A stretch of DNA of 64,000 nucleotides from assembly GCF_032854445.1 (NCBI RefSeq), contig NC_088296.1, positions 18,093,485 through 18,157,484 on the forward strand, given 5' to 3'. A program made the position numbers and the translations under genes. Shown in pieces: positions 1 through 10,429 of this stretch; the first letter of the stretch is position 1; each line of letters starts with the position of its first letter. The stretch comes from Liolophura sinensis (Eukaryota > Mollusca > Polyplacophora > Chitonida > Chitonidae). Below the pieces are notes generated by a model that did not search any database, was not told the origin of the DNA, and saw nothing but the letters and a program-made list of their open reading frames with translations.

Positions 1-224
1 CGTGCCGAATGCCCACCGGACGGTAAGGGCACTCATTCACTCAAAATGTCTGGTTAATTCGATCGATTGATTAATTTACCGATCGAATGATTGTTAAAGG
101 ATAGGGAACTCTTTTATGTGTAGCTTGTAACCTAACGTGTCAGGTTAGTAGGCTTGGGTCGTAAATCAGTTGACTCAATTAGGCGTTGAATAAAGGGAAA
201 TGCAGTATGCAAGTAATAATATCT

Positions 225-283
225 TATTCTGTTTTGGGTATGGCGTAAAACACCAATCAAAGCAAATAAATAAATAAATATTC
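225..283 (+). repeat. SINE family A, 3' tail fragment
   Basis: Contains the diagnostic tail ggcgtaaaacaccaatcaa followed by (AAAT)n. It lies immediately upstream of the collagen coiled-coil exon, so its A-rich end sits just before the exon's pyrimidine tract. Confidence 0.8.
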
Positions 284-291
284 TGTTTCAG

Positions 292-3200
292 ACGTCTCCA
301 AAGTCTTGCGAAAAATTCAAAAACTTGAGAAGAGGCTGTTTGAGCAGTTGGCCACAGTGAAACAACAACTGAGAACTCCAAGCGGTAATGTGTTTTCTTT
401 TTAACATTACATTAGTCAGCTTCAAAGCCTACATTTATCTCTTTCAACCCTTCCTTCTAGAAGTTTTGATTTTGTATCTGCTCCAAGAACCGCTATAATT
501 CTCTGTCTGTCTGTTATTAGACAGACTATTGGCCTAGCGGTCTGCCGGTCTGTCTATACATCTATGTCTGTCTGTCTGTCTGTCTCTTTGTCGGTCAGCC
601 TGTTGGTCGGTCTGTCTGTCGGCATGTGTATATGTGTGTCTGTTTGTTTGTTTCTCGACGGCTCCGTAAATTACTGACAACCTGTCTTTTATGCGAGAAA
701 TTTGCTTAACGAGGGGCTTGAGAGTTAGATTACATTTGTTGCAGCTATTCTGAATTTATCCTTTGTGTGCGCAAGGAAATATGTGCAAACTAATTTCGAC
801 CATAACTAAACGAAAAGATCTTTTGTACTTAAATAAGTTATTTACGTTGTATTTCTTATTCTTATCATAACAGAAAGAGGTTAGTACATGTGTTTTTAAC
901 AGTGTGACATGTCCTCAGTTTCCGATGTACATCTTCCAAGTATCCTCTTATAGGCCTCTTTGGATCAAACCAGTGCTCTCCTGGGCCTAAGGGACCGCCT
1001 GGAAAACCCGGCGACCCAGGATCCGTTGGGCCCGATGGTAAGTAGATGCATGATTCCTGGAACATGCAAACTAAACAGAGATTAAACGACGGCCCCTTCA
1101 ATTCTACGCCTAACAAATGGTCGGAGAGTACACATGAAGATCAGTTTACAATTAGATAATATATATAGTGTTACATTTATCTCCGCTAACGGAGTTTATG
1201 TGTGTATGTATGTTTGCTTGGGGTTTCACGTCGTACTTAACAGTTTGTCAGTCATATGACGACGAGGAGTCATTAGATGTGTGCACATGTAATCTGTCTT
1301 CTTGTGGCAGCGCGAGTCCATGCCACCAAAGTACTAACGTCACTGAAGTGTCATGCCGAAGACACCAGACATGGTACCCCCACCCTGTCACATTATACTG
1401 ACACCGTGCTAACCGGTCCCGATTCCCTGTTCTAACATCTCAGTGGTGAGGTTCTAGCGAGATAACAACAAGTATAATTTTTAAAATCTCTGACACGACC
1501 CAGGTTTGATCCCTGCTTTCCCGACTTCGAGGATATTATATACATTTTAACTCGGTGGCCTAATAGTTAGAGCGTCCTCCTCGAGGTCTATATATATTTG
1601 AAGAAATAGAGAAAGATCCCCTGGTGAGGAGAATTTACATAGGAAAAAAATAATAAAACGCCTTCTTAACTTTCGACATTCTGTTATATTCCAACAAACT
1701 TCATGTTGATATGTATAGACATAATCTGACAAAGATTTTCTACATTTTCACTAAACCGTAAAGCTATAAGCATACATTCCACTTCTAAAGTGGATCGCAA
1801 TCGAATGCGTACATGTAAAGTATTTTTGAGAATGTTGCAAAACTCCAGCTAAAATGAACATATAAGTGTGAGCGGGTACTTTTTCAACTGGCCTGTGCAA
1901 TTACGGTTTTCCTGTATCGTCGAGGTTGATATGTTTATACGTTTGTTTTTTCCTTTTCAGGTTTGCCCGGGCCTTTGGGAATGAAGGGCCGACGGGGTGA
2001 CCCCTGTATCCCGGGACCCCCAGCGTGTAAGTGACTTAAACAATCATGTACAAGGTTTGGTCAATAAATTTGTCAGTGCTTTGATTGACTGACTTATTGG
2101 TTGATTGCACGATTAATTGACTGACTGACTGATGGAAGAAGTGATTAGCTGATTACGCCATTGACTGCGTGACTGACTGACCGACGGACGGAGTAATTGA
2201 CTGATTACCTGACTGACTGACTCAATGATTAATTGATAGACCTTTCCAAACTGTCAATCAAGAACACTCAAATGGCCAGTCATAAGCAGCATTGTTGCAA
2301 GTAGATCAAACGGACGTTTCACACATTAGTTACAAATGTTAAATCGTTCTTTGACGTCATGACGTCACAATTGATTTCGACGGGGAATGAAAAGTAACGT
2401 AGTCAGGAGAAAGGGTGGTGAGACATCGAACGTGTTGAATCCATCCATCGTTGTTCACCCTACTGAAAATTTTTTATCTTTGCGGTGGGGGCGGTTTTAT
2501 GGGTGAGGCAAACCGGAGGGCTCGGGGTATACTATCCATCTTACGCATGTGTCAGGTATAGATTAGCACGTTTAACTGTCTTCAACGAATGAGAGATTGT
2601 GCGAAGTTACAAAAAGCGAGTGAATCTACAAATCTCTTTTCCAATGGACCCAAGATTGAATCCGTCCCTCGTGAAGCTCATGCTTTGGGGTCTTGAACCT
2701 TCATACGTACTGCTTTCTTTCCACTGAGAGAAAGTGTCCGTGAGCTGTACGCGTTGTTCAGGTATAATTGCGTTCTTTTAAATGAACACACAAAATATTC
2801 AGTTATCAAACCGTTTTCAAACTGTTTCTAGATGATGAAGGATTTACCGTTAACCAACTATTGACTTTTCTTTCCTTTTCGCGACTATGCATGTTTATTT
2901 CAAAATTAAAGTCAAAACAAAACATTACAATATAATAAATATTACGAATAACACAAATGTCCATCGCTGAACTACGTCTACCCTTGTTATACAATGGTCA
3001 GAAACAGAAGTCAACAATTTTGCTACGTTTGATCTAACTGTTCTTATTTTATTTTCCGGGTTTAGCGATGTTGTTTTTGCATTCTGACGGAACACAATCT
3101 CGTGATTTAATTCAGAAATTGCATTGCTTAAGCAATAGCAACATAGGACGATTATCTTATATTTTTTTTAAAAGAAAGGTTACGCTGAGATGACATTTTG

Positions 3201-3729
3201 TCAAATTGAGCCATTACATTTAGCTGAAAAATTATGTCAGTATTTTGCGTTTATGATTCCAAAATATTTTTTGAAAACTTGCAGATTTGTATCCGATAAA
3301 GGGGTATCGAGGAGACCCAGGTGCAAAGGGAAGAAAGGGCTACAAGGGAGATCAGGTAAGATTATAGTGAAAATTATATATGGAAGCCACTAAACTGTGT
3401 GCGAAGGTCTTCCAGCAACCTGTGGACGGTCGTTGGTTTACTTTGGGCTCCGTCCAGTTTCATCGCACCATAACGCTGGCCGCCGTCGTATAAGTGAAAT
3501 ATTCTTGGGTATGGCGTAAAACATCAGTCAAATAAATAAATAACTACCTAGTCATGAATTTAAGGTCATCCACGTGTAACAAGTACACTTACATGCCTAT
3601 AAAATAAGCAGACGGCATGGATCATACCCGCTGAAAGGCCTGCCGGCAACCCGAGGATGGTGGTGGGTTTCCTCGGGGCTCAGCCCATTTTCCCACTGTA
3701 AAACACCTTATAAGTAAGTAAGTAAATAA

Positions 3730-3807
<78 letters not shown>

Positions 3808-6800
3808 CCAGCACATAGACATTAAAACCAGAAGAAGAACGTCAGTCCTCTTTAGTGCTTAAACATGAGCAACTTGCTTTTAGCACGATGAGTTAAGAAA
3901 GATAAGACATAAAAATGCAGGTTGTGCTGTTAAATCTGTTGTCTAAGTGATGCTGCAGTGTATTCTGTTATTAGAACTCAGTAATCTGTTATATTAAACA
4001 TAAGAGTTTGTGTATTATATTTAACACAACAATCCACTTCAATAGCAGAATATTCTTGTATCACTCAGGCAACGTCGGCTTTCCTCACAATCAAATTATT
4101 CAGTTTATGTATTGCCGTGTCTCAGTGCTACAAGACACTAAGCTCTGTAATATTCATTATTTATTTGTTTGGTATTTTACGCCGTATTCAAAAATATTTC
4201 ACTCATACAACAGCGAACCACTATGTTGGGAGGAAACCGGACAGATCCCTGGGGAAACCCATACCCATGTGCAGATCTACCCACGCCATAATCATATACC
4301 AGACTCTTACATCGACAGAGTATTGCGAAGACAATTCAATTATATAGATGTTTCCTAATTCAGAATGTTACACTCCCATTAGCAGCTCAAGCTGGCTTCC
4401 TCTCCGGCCGTACGTGGGAAATTCTGTCAGCAATCTGCGGATGATCGTGGGTTTCCTCCGGGCTGTGCCCGGTCTCCACCCACCATAATGCTGGCCGCCG
4501 TCGTATAAGTCAAATATTCTTGAGTACGGCGTAAAACACCAATCAAATAAATAAATAAATAGATAGATAAATTACACTCCCATTAGCCTGTCTTCAAGAC
4601 TGAGGCTTCATTGACATCCTGATTATTCCAAGAGAAATGCCCTGATTGATAATAGGATCTGTTTAATTTGACGGAGAGTAAAAACTTTTACCTAATATGT
4701 GATCGACGATGGAACGAGTGTAAGATAAAAATGTATGCTCTGGGACTCATCTCGGAGATTTCTTGAATGACGAGAAGAAAGAACTTCCGTTTCCGAAGCT
4801 GTTGCCTGCGTTTCGGAAAGAGTTTTAAGAAATCTGGGACATTCCGCCTTTGAGCACAAACCTTCATTTAGGATTATATTTTGTGTAGTCTTTGGTGTTT
4901 GAGAGAACCTCTTTTTGCTCCCGTGCTTCATTGGTCGAACTCACCAAAGATGCCATGGCCCACCTGAGGAGAAGAATGCAGAATGTTCCCTGGTCGTTCG
5001 CTGTAGGGGGAATGTGGGAAAGGAGATTCATGTAGAGTTTAAAATGCCCTCAAAGATCAAGAACAGAAAGTACCGCACGCCAAGTAACAAGCACAAAAAC
5101 AACAACGCTGACCTCTCGCCGAGCCCTTCTTTTATGGCCTTTCAGCTCAGTTAGGGCCTATATGTACCGTAACCGGACAATACCGTGTGTAGGACAATGT
5201 GTATGTATGTCATTTTGAAAGCCACGGGACTGAGATAATGTCCCACAGACACGAGCATGGACTAAAGTACATGCAAAGTAGCATTTTCTGCTTTTTATTA
5301 CCCCGAGAGCTGGGACACTGTACATTGTAACCTTGCCATAATAAACTGGAAACAATGCACTGGTATTAGGTCCATTTATGCTTCCCGTAGGAAGTGACAA
5401 AGAAGACATTAAAAATTCTCTCTAAGCTACAAACTTAAACCATTTATGTGAATTATGCAGTCATAGTTCCGATACAAGTTAATTACAGGTACTAGATATC
5501 CATACGCCATATTCCTACCAAGGCTCTACTGGCTTTATTCTGGAAATGCTCGAGGAATTCATATTCAGCTGGAACTGTCGTGAAGAGAATGCAATTTGTT
5601 TTACGATCCAGGGCATATGCCTCTGCCAGGAGACGAAAACCCCGTGCAGGAAGTGCCCTTTTGAAGGAACTGGAGGCCGTGGTGACATTGGGGAACCCGG
5701 GCGTAAGGGTTACTACGGCCACAGCGGAGAGCCGGGACCACACGGGGAATACCGAGCGATACCGAGCCTCCCCGGACGGGTTGGGTTACCTTAGAGAGGA
5801 CAACACTCGTCTGCTCAGGGGCCGTGGACTTGAGGGGAGAGAGAAAACAAGAGAGGGAGAGAGTGGGGGTGGGGTGGGGCAAAGAGACAGGAGTGATTAT
5901 CTTCACTCTCCACTCCCATAATTAAGTTCATAAAATTACGATTTTCTTAAGTTGTTGTTTTTACTTGTATTTTGCCATGGGTCTCATCTGATAGGGTTTA
6001 AGAACCCCCGGAACCTTCGTGTCTCCTGGATCCGCGCCTTTTGCTCTGGGATACTTCCCATTAAATCCCTATCGTAAACATTTACACCAAGTGAAGCATA
6101 CCTCCATCCCCACCCCCATCCCCACCCAAAACCTGCTTGTAATTTTGACAAGCTGACAAAATGTACCACGGTTTGGTTTACTTAATACTTTACTATCCAC
6201 GTTGAATTTTATGTCGTTGTATAAACAGGGGTTTCGAGACCGAATTTTTTATTCGTTGAAAATAAAAACAGTCCTTCTGTGTCATGTGACTTGTGAAAAG
6301 GGTTAGACAACCTGTGTAGACATCACCTTACCTATCAATTTACCTAACATTTGTCTCACTGTCTTTCACAGCCACATCTTTCCTTTCCTTCTGAAGTTCA
6401 CAAATGTCCAGCTCCTCAATTTTCTCCATTGTTTGTCTTTTCTAAATACTATTTGCGAACCTTTCTGCAGAAATCCATGTTATAGTAAATGTGACCCTGC
6501 CATAGTTGCCTAAGGTGTTTGACAGGTCGGATGATACGTAAGGACTTTTTTACCTTTAGCTATAAAAGAGTTCGCCATCGATTCTCGCCCATTGTAACAT
6601 CTCTGGGCCAAATTTTAGTGCGGTTCAGTGTTATTAATTGTGTGTAGCATCTAATACTGTTTAGTCTAGACCTCATATAATGTTGCTTGGTACCATTTAG
6701 TTATTTCTCTTGACAATTAGATTAAGCATAGCATGGTTTCATTTAATTGTTTAAGTAACATCAAATCTTGTACTCCGCACGACATGAGAATATGGCTCTA

Positions 6801-9368
6801 ATCTTCTATTATTTATGAAACTGTTGGAGTCGTCAGGCCCTCTGCACAAGCAGCATTGTTTGCTTTATCTTGTCCTGTACCTTTTAAACCAATATGAGGC
6901 ATTTTCACTTTAATCCTTGTTCGCGTGTATAATCATTGGTCAACATCAAACACTGTATCATTTAGACCATATGCAGCCTAGCAATTTTTTTTTTTGGGGT
7001 TGGGGGTGGGGGATCATGTAGCTTCAAATATTACAGAATTAAACTCGTTCAGATGTATTTTAATAAGTTCTTTTTTTGTGTCTAGATTTTGTCACTGCTT
7101 TATACAGGTGAGATATAACGTTGTTCTAATACAAAAAAGATTACAGATTCTGACCAGACCAGAAAATCCACGGCTGCGGGTACCATGGACGGAAGCTATA
7201 ATTGTCATTTTTTTAAACAAATGTCTATCTGTGTGCTGGCACAAATGGTTCGTCACAATGACCGCCAAATGGTTGATGTAAATATACAGGATCTTGGGCC
7301 CATTTCCACTTGGCATTCTATTATGTGTCAGTAAACTGTGACTGCGACGTTGTCTGGTGTACGGTCGACACCGGAGCTATTTCTCAAAGAGATCGTGACG
7401 TTACGCCGATCTTAAGTACCCAAGCTTTCACCAAAGATTATGCTGTCAATATGCGTCGTCGTGGTGATTAGGTCTGCGTATTGGTTCGACTGCTCTCAGA
7501 AACATTCCCACCATTAAACACTGTGACTGTGTTGTTAGGTAGACTCAAACCCTTATAAACCTCTAAACAGATTTCTTTTTAATTGTATAACGCAGATTCA
7601 TGAAAGCTTTTTTGAGCATGCTGTAGAACGAGGAAAATGTATCATAACAGAAAAGCTAGTGTCCATTTTGTTTGATAAACGGTTCAGGTGATTCGCCTCC
7701 GGCCAACCAAATGGCGGACCGTTCGATTTAAAAGAAAAATCATTGAGAATACTTGGTGAATCGGGGGCCGGTATCCGTGGCTGAGTGGTTAGCTGGCTGG
7801 TGCAGAAAAATTACTCGCGAGTCTTTCACCAATATGTTTGCCGTTAGTGCAATGTTGACATTCTCCCAGTGGGTACATGGGAAAGTTCCACTAACCCTAA
7901 CAACATGAACCCGTTCTTATATTTGATATGGATTGATCAGTAAGTCATCCCAGCCTGTCATCTTTTGACAGTAATCCAGTCATTCAAACTTTTGATTCGA
8001 ACAAGTCGCGCAAGCGCCAATTACGCTTTGAATTCGAACTTCCGGCAAGGCAAAAATGGATTGCGAGCATTTTATTCCAACCAACATCGATCTCTTAGTT
8101 TTTCGTTTATTTATTTTATTGGCATTTTACGTCATACTGAAGAATATTTCACTTATTCGCCGGAGGCCAGGATTATGGTGGTAGGAAATCGTTCAGAAAC
8201 AGGGGAAAATCCACGACCATCTGCAGTTTGATGACAGACCTTCCCGCGATCTTTTAGTTTTTATATGTACAATCAATAATTAAATAAATATATAAATAAA
8301 AGAAATAAAAGACCAATCAAATAAATAAATACCATCAGCTGTCTTGGGGGCGGGGGATTCTTCAAACTGAACAAGATGCGTTTAATAGACGTTTAATTTT
8401 ATCGAGTATACTGCACCTCGTTCTAAAATTCAGCTTTTGCACATTTACCACTCTAAAATGAACGACTCAATAAAGAGTCATTTTTTTTTATTCCATTATA
8501 CTTACTTTAAACTTTTACATATTTATTTGACACAAAATGACGCAAACGCAGGGCAAATTGCACAACGTTCATCCCCCATTTCCCTGCAATCTCTCGTCCG
8601 CTGTCAACACCTGTTGGAGAACGTCATAGAAAGAACCATACACATACAAAGCATGGGGGTAAAGCAATTAGCATGAGTTTGTTGTTGTCTGCGTTAATGA
8701 ATTTGTGGCCTGAACACCTGTGATAACCTCCTATTTTGAAATGGTGTCGTCCAAGGTGGAGCTTTGTGACACGAATCGTAACGCGGATATGTTCCGCAGC
8801 ATGCGTCTCTAATTTTAGACCCGTTCACTTTCAACGTTTCACGTAGTAGGAAAATCCAAAGTATAACTTATGTATTGATTTGATTGGTGTTTTGCTGTCA
8901 AACGTTCCCAGTTGCGGCAAGAGAGGAAGCCAGCATGAGCGAACTTTTCTCCAGAAACTTCAACTCACATCGACGTTATTGGTGAGAGGCACCTGGGACA
9001 TTGCGCTGTGCTGGCGTGATAACACTTTCGGCCACGGAGCAGCCATCTCCCCTCTCCCCTCGGCCCCTCCCCACAAAAGTATATTAAAATTTGTGTTTTA
9101 CCCTGTATGGTTCCCAAAATTTACAAGACAAAAATGAGAAAGATTTATTGTATAGAGAACCCAATATGTTTGTTCTATCCAGGGATTATGCCTCTGTCAG
9201 GAGACGAAAATGCCGTGTCGGAAGTGCCCTTTTGAGGGTCGTGGTGAAAAAGGAGACAAAGGAGATGTTGGCCGTCCAGCACGTGGAGGTGTAGGAGGCA
9301 ACCGCAGAGAGTTCGGAGGATTTGTGACTGGCAGACCCAGTATTCCGGGCAGGCCACCTATTCCGTGA
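292..9368 (+). CDS. Collagen-like protein, 3' part of gene (5' exons lie outside the window)
   Basis: Coding exons by open frame and GT-AG borders: 292-384, 954-1037, 1961-2026, 3285-3355, then one of two last exons (5612-5794 or 9183-9368). Phases join cleanly: a Gly codon is split at the first two junctions, a Tyr codon at the third, and the fourth junction is phase 0. The first exon encodes a heptad-like segment (VSKVLRKIQKLEKRLFEQ and on), a likely coiled-coil trimerisation helix. The next exons encode Gly-X-Y triplets (GPK GPP GKP GDP; GPL GMK GRR GDP; GYR GDP GAK GRK) with one CIP interruption and isolated Cys that could cross-link chains. A coiled coil before a short triple helix is known in membrane-tethered collagens and collagen-like lectins; which type this is cannot be told without the N-terminus. 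Introns carry SINEs and (TA)n. Coding status is well supported; the family name is only generic. Confidence 0.82.
520..650 (+). repeat. Degenerate (GTCT)n simple repeat
   Basis: Repeated gtctgtctgtctg runs with imperfections inside the first visible collagen intron. Confidence 0.8.
1205..1595 (-). repeat. SINE family B, minus orientation, with an abutting tRNA-like head
   Basis: The left end carries the family-B tail (gcttggggttt, then cagtcatatgacgacga). The right part carries a reverse-complement B-box-like segment near 1500-1530. A second, plus-oriented tRNA-like head (ggtggcctaatagttagagc) lies at 1555-1580. Two heads face each other, suggesting nested or inverted insertions. Confidence 0.65.
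2095..2235 (+). repeat. Degenerate (GACT)n simple repeat
   Basis: Multiple runs of gactgactgac and gattgattg in the third collagen intron. Confidence 0.75.
2352..2367. promoter_or_regulatory. Palindromic double CRE-like site
   Basis: TGACGTCATGACGTCA, a perfect 16-bp palindrome made of two overlapping TGACGTCA elements, the classical CREB/ATF binding sequence. It lies in a collagen intron. The motif is seen; function is inferred. Confidence 0.4.
3400..3543 (+). repeat. SINE family A, 5'-truncated
   Basis: Begins near the body motif ggtcttccagcaacctg and ends in tggcgtaaaacatcagtcaa plus (AAAT)n. Confidence 0.85.
3625..3808 (+). repeat. Decayed SINE family A fragment followed by (TA)n
   Basis: Body motifs (gcctgccggcaacc, gtgggtttcctcggggctc) are followed by (TAAG)n and then a (TA)n tract at about 3731-3806. 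Confidence 0.75.
4155..4290 (-). repeat. SINE family A fragment, minus orientation
   Basis: atttatttgtttggtatttt and the tattcaaaaatatttcactc body motif, diverged from consensus. Confidence 0.75.
4382..4560 (+). repeat. SINE family A, nearly full body
   Basis: Runs from caagctggcttcctctccgg to the tail cggcgtaaaacaccaatcaa and (AAAT)n. It lacks only the tRNA-like head. Confidence 0.88.
5612..5794 (+). CDS. Collagen-like gene, terminal exon variant a
   Basis: The acceptor is ...cgatccag at 5604-5611 and the frame is phase 0, matching the end of exon 3285-3355. It encodes 60 residues and stops at TAG 5792-5794. It begins with a Cys-rich box (GICLCQETKTPCRKCPFEG), continues with Gly-X-Y triplets (GRK GYY GHS GEP GPH) and ends SLPGRVGLP. 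A possible poly(A) signal AATAAA lies at 6261-6266. The Cys-rich box and about 30 bp of upstream intron recur at 9183, so this is one half of an exon duplication. Confidence 0.8.
   Translation, partial: GICLCQETKTPCRKCPFEGTGGRGDIGEPGRKGYYGHSGEPGPHGEYRAIPSLPGRVGLP
7771..7905 (+). repeat. tRNA-derived SINE-like head
   Basis: tccgtggctgagtggttagc resembles an RNA polymerase III A-box. The downstream body differs from the standard family-A body. Confidence 0.4.
8105..8255 (-). repeat. SINE family A fragment, minus orientation
   Basis: ttggcattttacgtcatact followed by the atttcacttat and ggccaggattatggtggta body motifs. Confidence 0.8.
8878..9044 (-). repeat. SINE family A, internally deleted, minus orientation
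   Basis: The tail gattggtgttttgctg is joined directly to the head-proximal body (aggaagccagcatgagc, ggtgagaggcacctggg). It ends 138 bp before terminal exon b. Confidence 0.75.
9183..9368 (+). CDS. Collagen-like gene, terminal exon variant b (duplicate of the 5612 exon)
   Basis: The acceptor is ...gttctatccag ending at 9182. The frame is phase 0, 61 residues, stop TGA 9366-9368. It opens with GLCLCQETKMPCRKCPFEG, differing from variant a at only two of 19 residues, and then diverges: GEK GDK GDV, a Gly/Arg-rich stretch, and an end in GRPSIPGRPPIP. Because variant a already has a stop codon, the two must be alternative last exons, or one is an unused duplicate. The preserved frame and splice site argue that both are functional. 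Confidence 0.72.
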   Translation, partial: GLCLCQETKMPCRKCPFEGRGEKGDKGDVGRPARGGVGGNRREFGGFVTGRPSIPGRPPIP

Positions 9369-9755
9369 TTACTCAGGCATTCCACCAACGCTGATGTCGT
9401 CACGGATGGAATCGATACTCTCAAAAAAATATTCTGTTAAATTTAACCGAAAATCTGTTGTCGGTTGTGCTAGAATGCATTGTGTAATTGCAATAGATTA
9501 TTCTGTCAAATGTAACACACCTATAACCCATTAGTTCACAGGAACTGTTAGACTTACCGGATGTCATGTTGAATATGGCACAATATTGTGTTATAATCAC
9601 AGAATGCATTCTAGCCTCACACATACATGTACTTTCTGTTAAAACTAACACATTATCGTTTTTGAGTACAACGAGTTGCTTTTGGGACGTTAATTTCTAC
9701 ACTGATACACTTACAACACATAACATTGCCGACCTCATGCAATCATTCAGGTATG

Positions 9756-9885
<130 letters not shown>

Positions 9886-9888
9886 TTA

Positions 9889-10026
9889 AACATATATATG
9901 TTAAAAGTGACAAGACCGAACAAACTGCACGACAGAGAGAAAACTGTCAATCCACATGCAGATACAGGCAGATATATATTTCCAAACCATGACAGACATA
10001 CTGAGTATAATAAAGTCAGCAGTAGC

Positions 10027-10067
<41 letters not shown>

Positions 10068-10428
10068 TGTATGTCGTATATGTATAAAACGTCGATAGTT
10101 TTCATTAGTGATTTTCCAACAATATACCCCAGCCATAACGTACGTTTGTAGACTTGTAAATGTATGGCATGTACAGAACTTAAGACATTCACAATGACAA
10201 TGGTACGAAAATAACAAAAGGGAAAATCACCAAAATTAAAAATAAGAAAAGACACCACAAAAGAATCGTTGTTACAAAAACTAGCATGGTGATCATGTTT
10301 AGGCCTCGTACACATGTCATAAAGAACATTTTTGTCTACATATACAACACAAAGAATAATGTAAATACAGTTAAAATTTGTTCGGATCAATCTGCTGAAT
10401 TAAAATAGAGCATGCTTATATATGGGAG
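9889..10428 (+). repeat. Dispersed repeat D, copy 1
   Basis: Aligns over its length with 32391-32763: shared blocks include caatataccccagcca, ttgtaaatgtatggcat, acatatacaacacaaagaat and ctgctgaattaaaa. Copy 1 has an extra (TA)n at 10029-10066 and about 105 extra bases at 10207-10310. Both copies begin right after a long (TA)n tract. No coding potential is seen. Confidence 0.8.
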
Positions 10429-10429
10429 C

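Larger units (their letters stand above)
5795..9182 (+). other. Interval between the two collagen terminal exons (intron or 3' UTR of variant a)
   Basis: No further exon is recognised. It contains a purine-rich stretch (5820-5895), a possible AATAAA at 6261-6266, a tRNA-like head at 7771-7900 (gtggctgagtggttagctgg), and two decayed family-A SINEs (8105-8255 and 8878-9044). The rest is featureless AT-rich DNA. Confidence 0.6.

Noticed and set aside
4692-5154. Opposed 79-aa open frames
   Set aside because: They lie in the collagen intron between SINEs, with no splice-consistent borders or recognisable domain.
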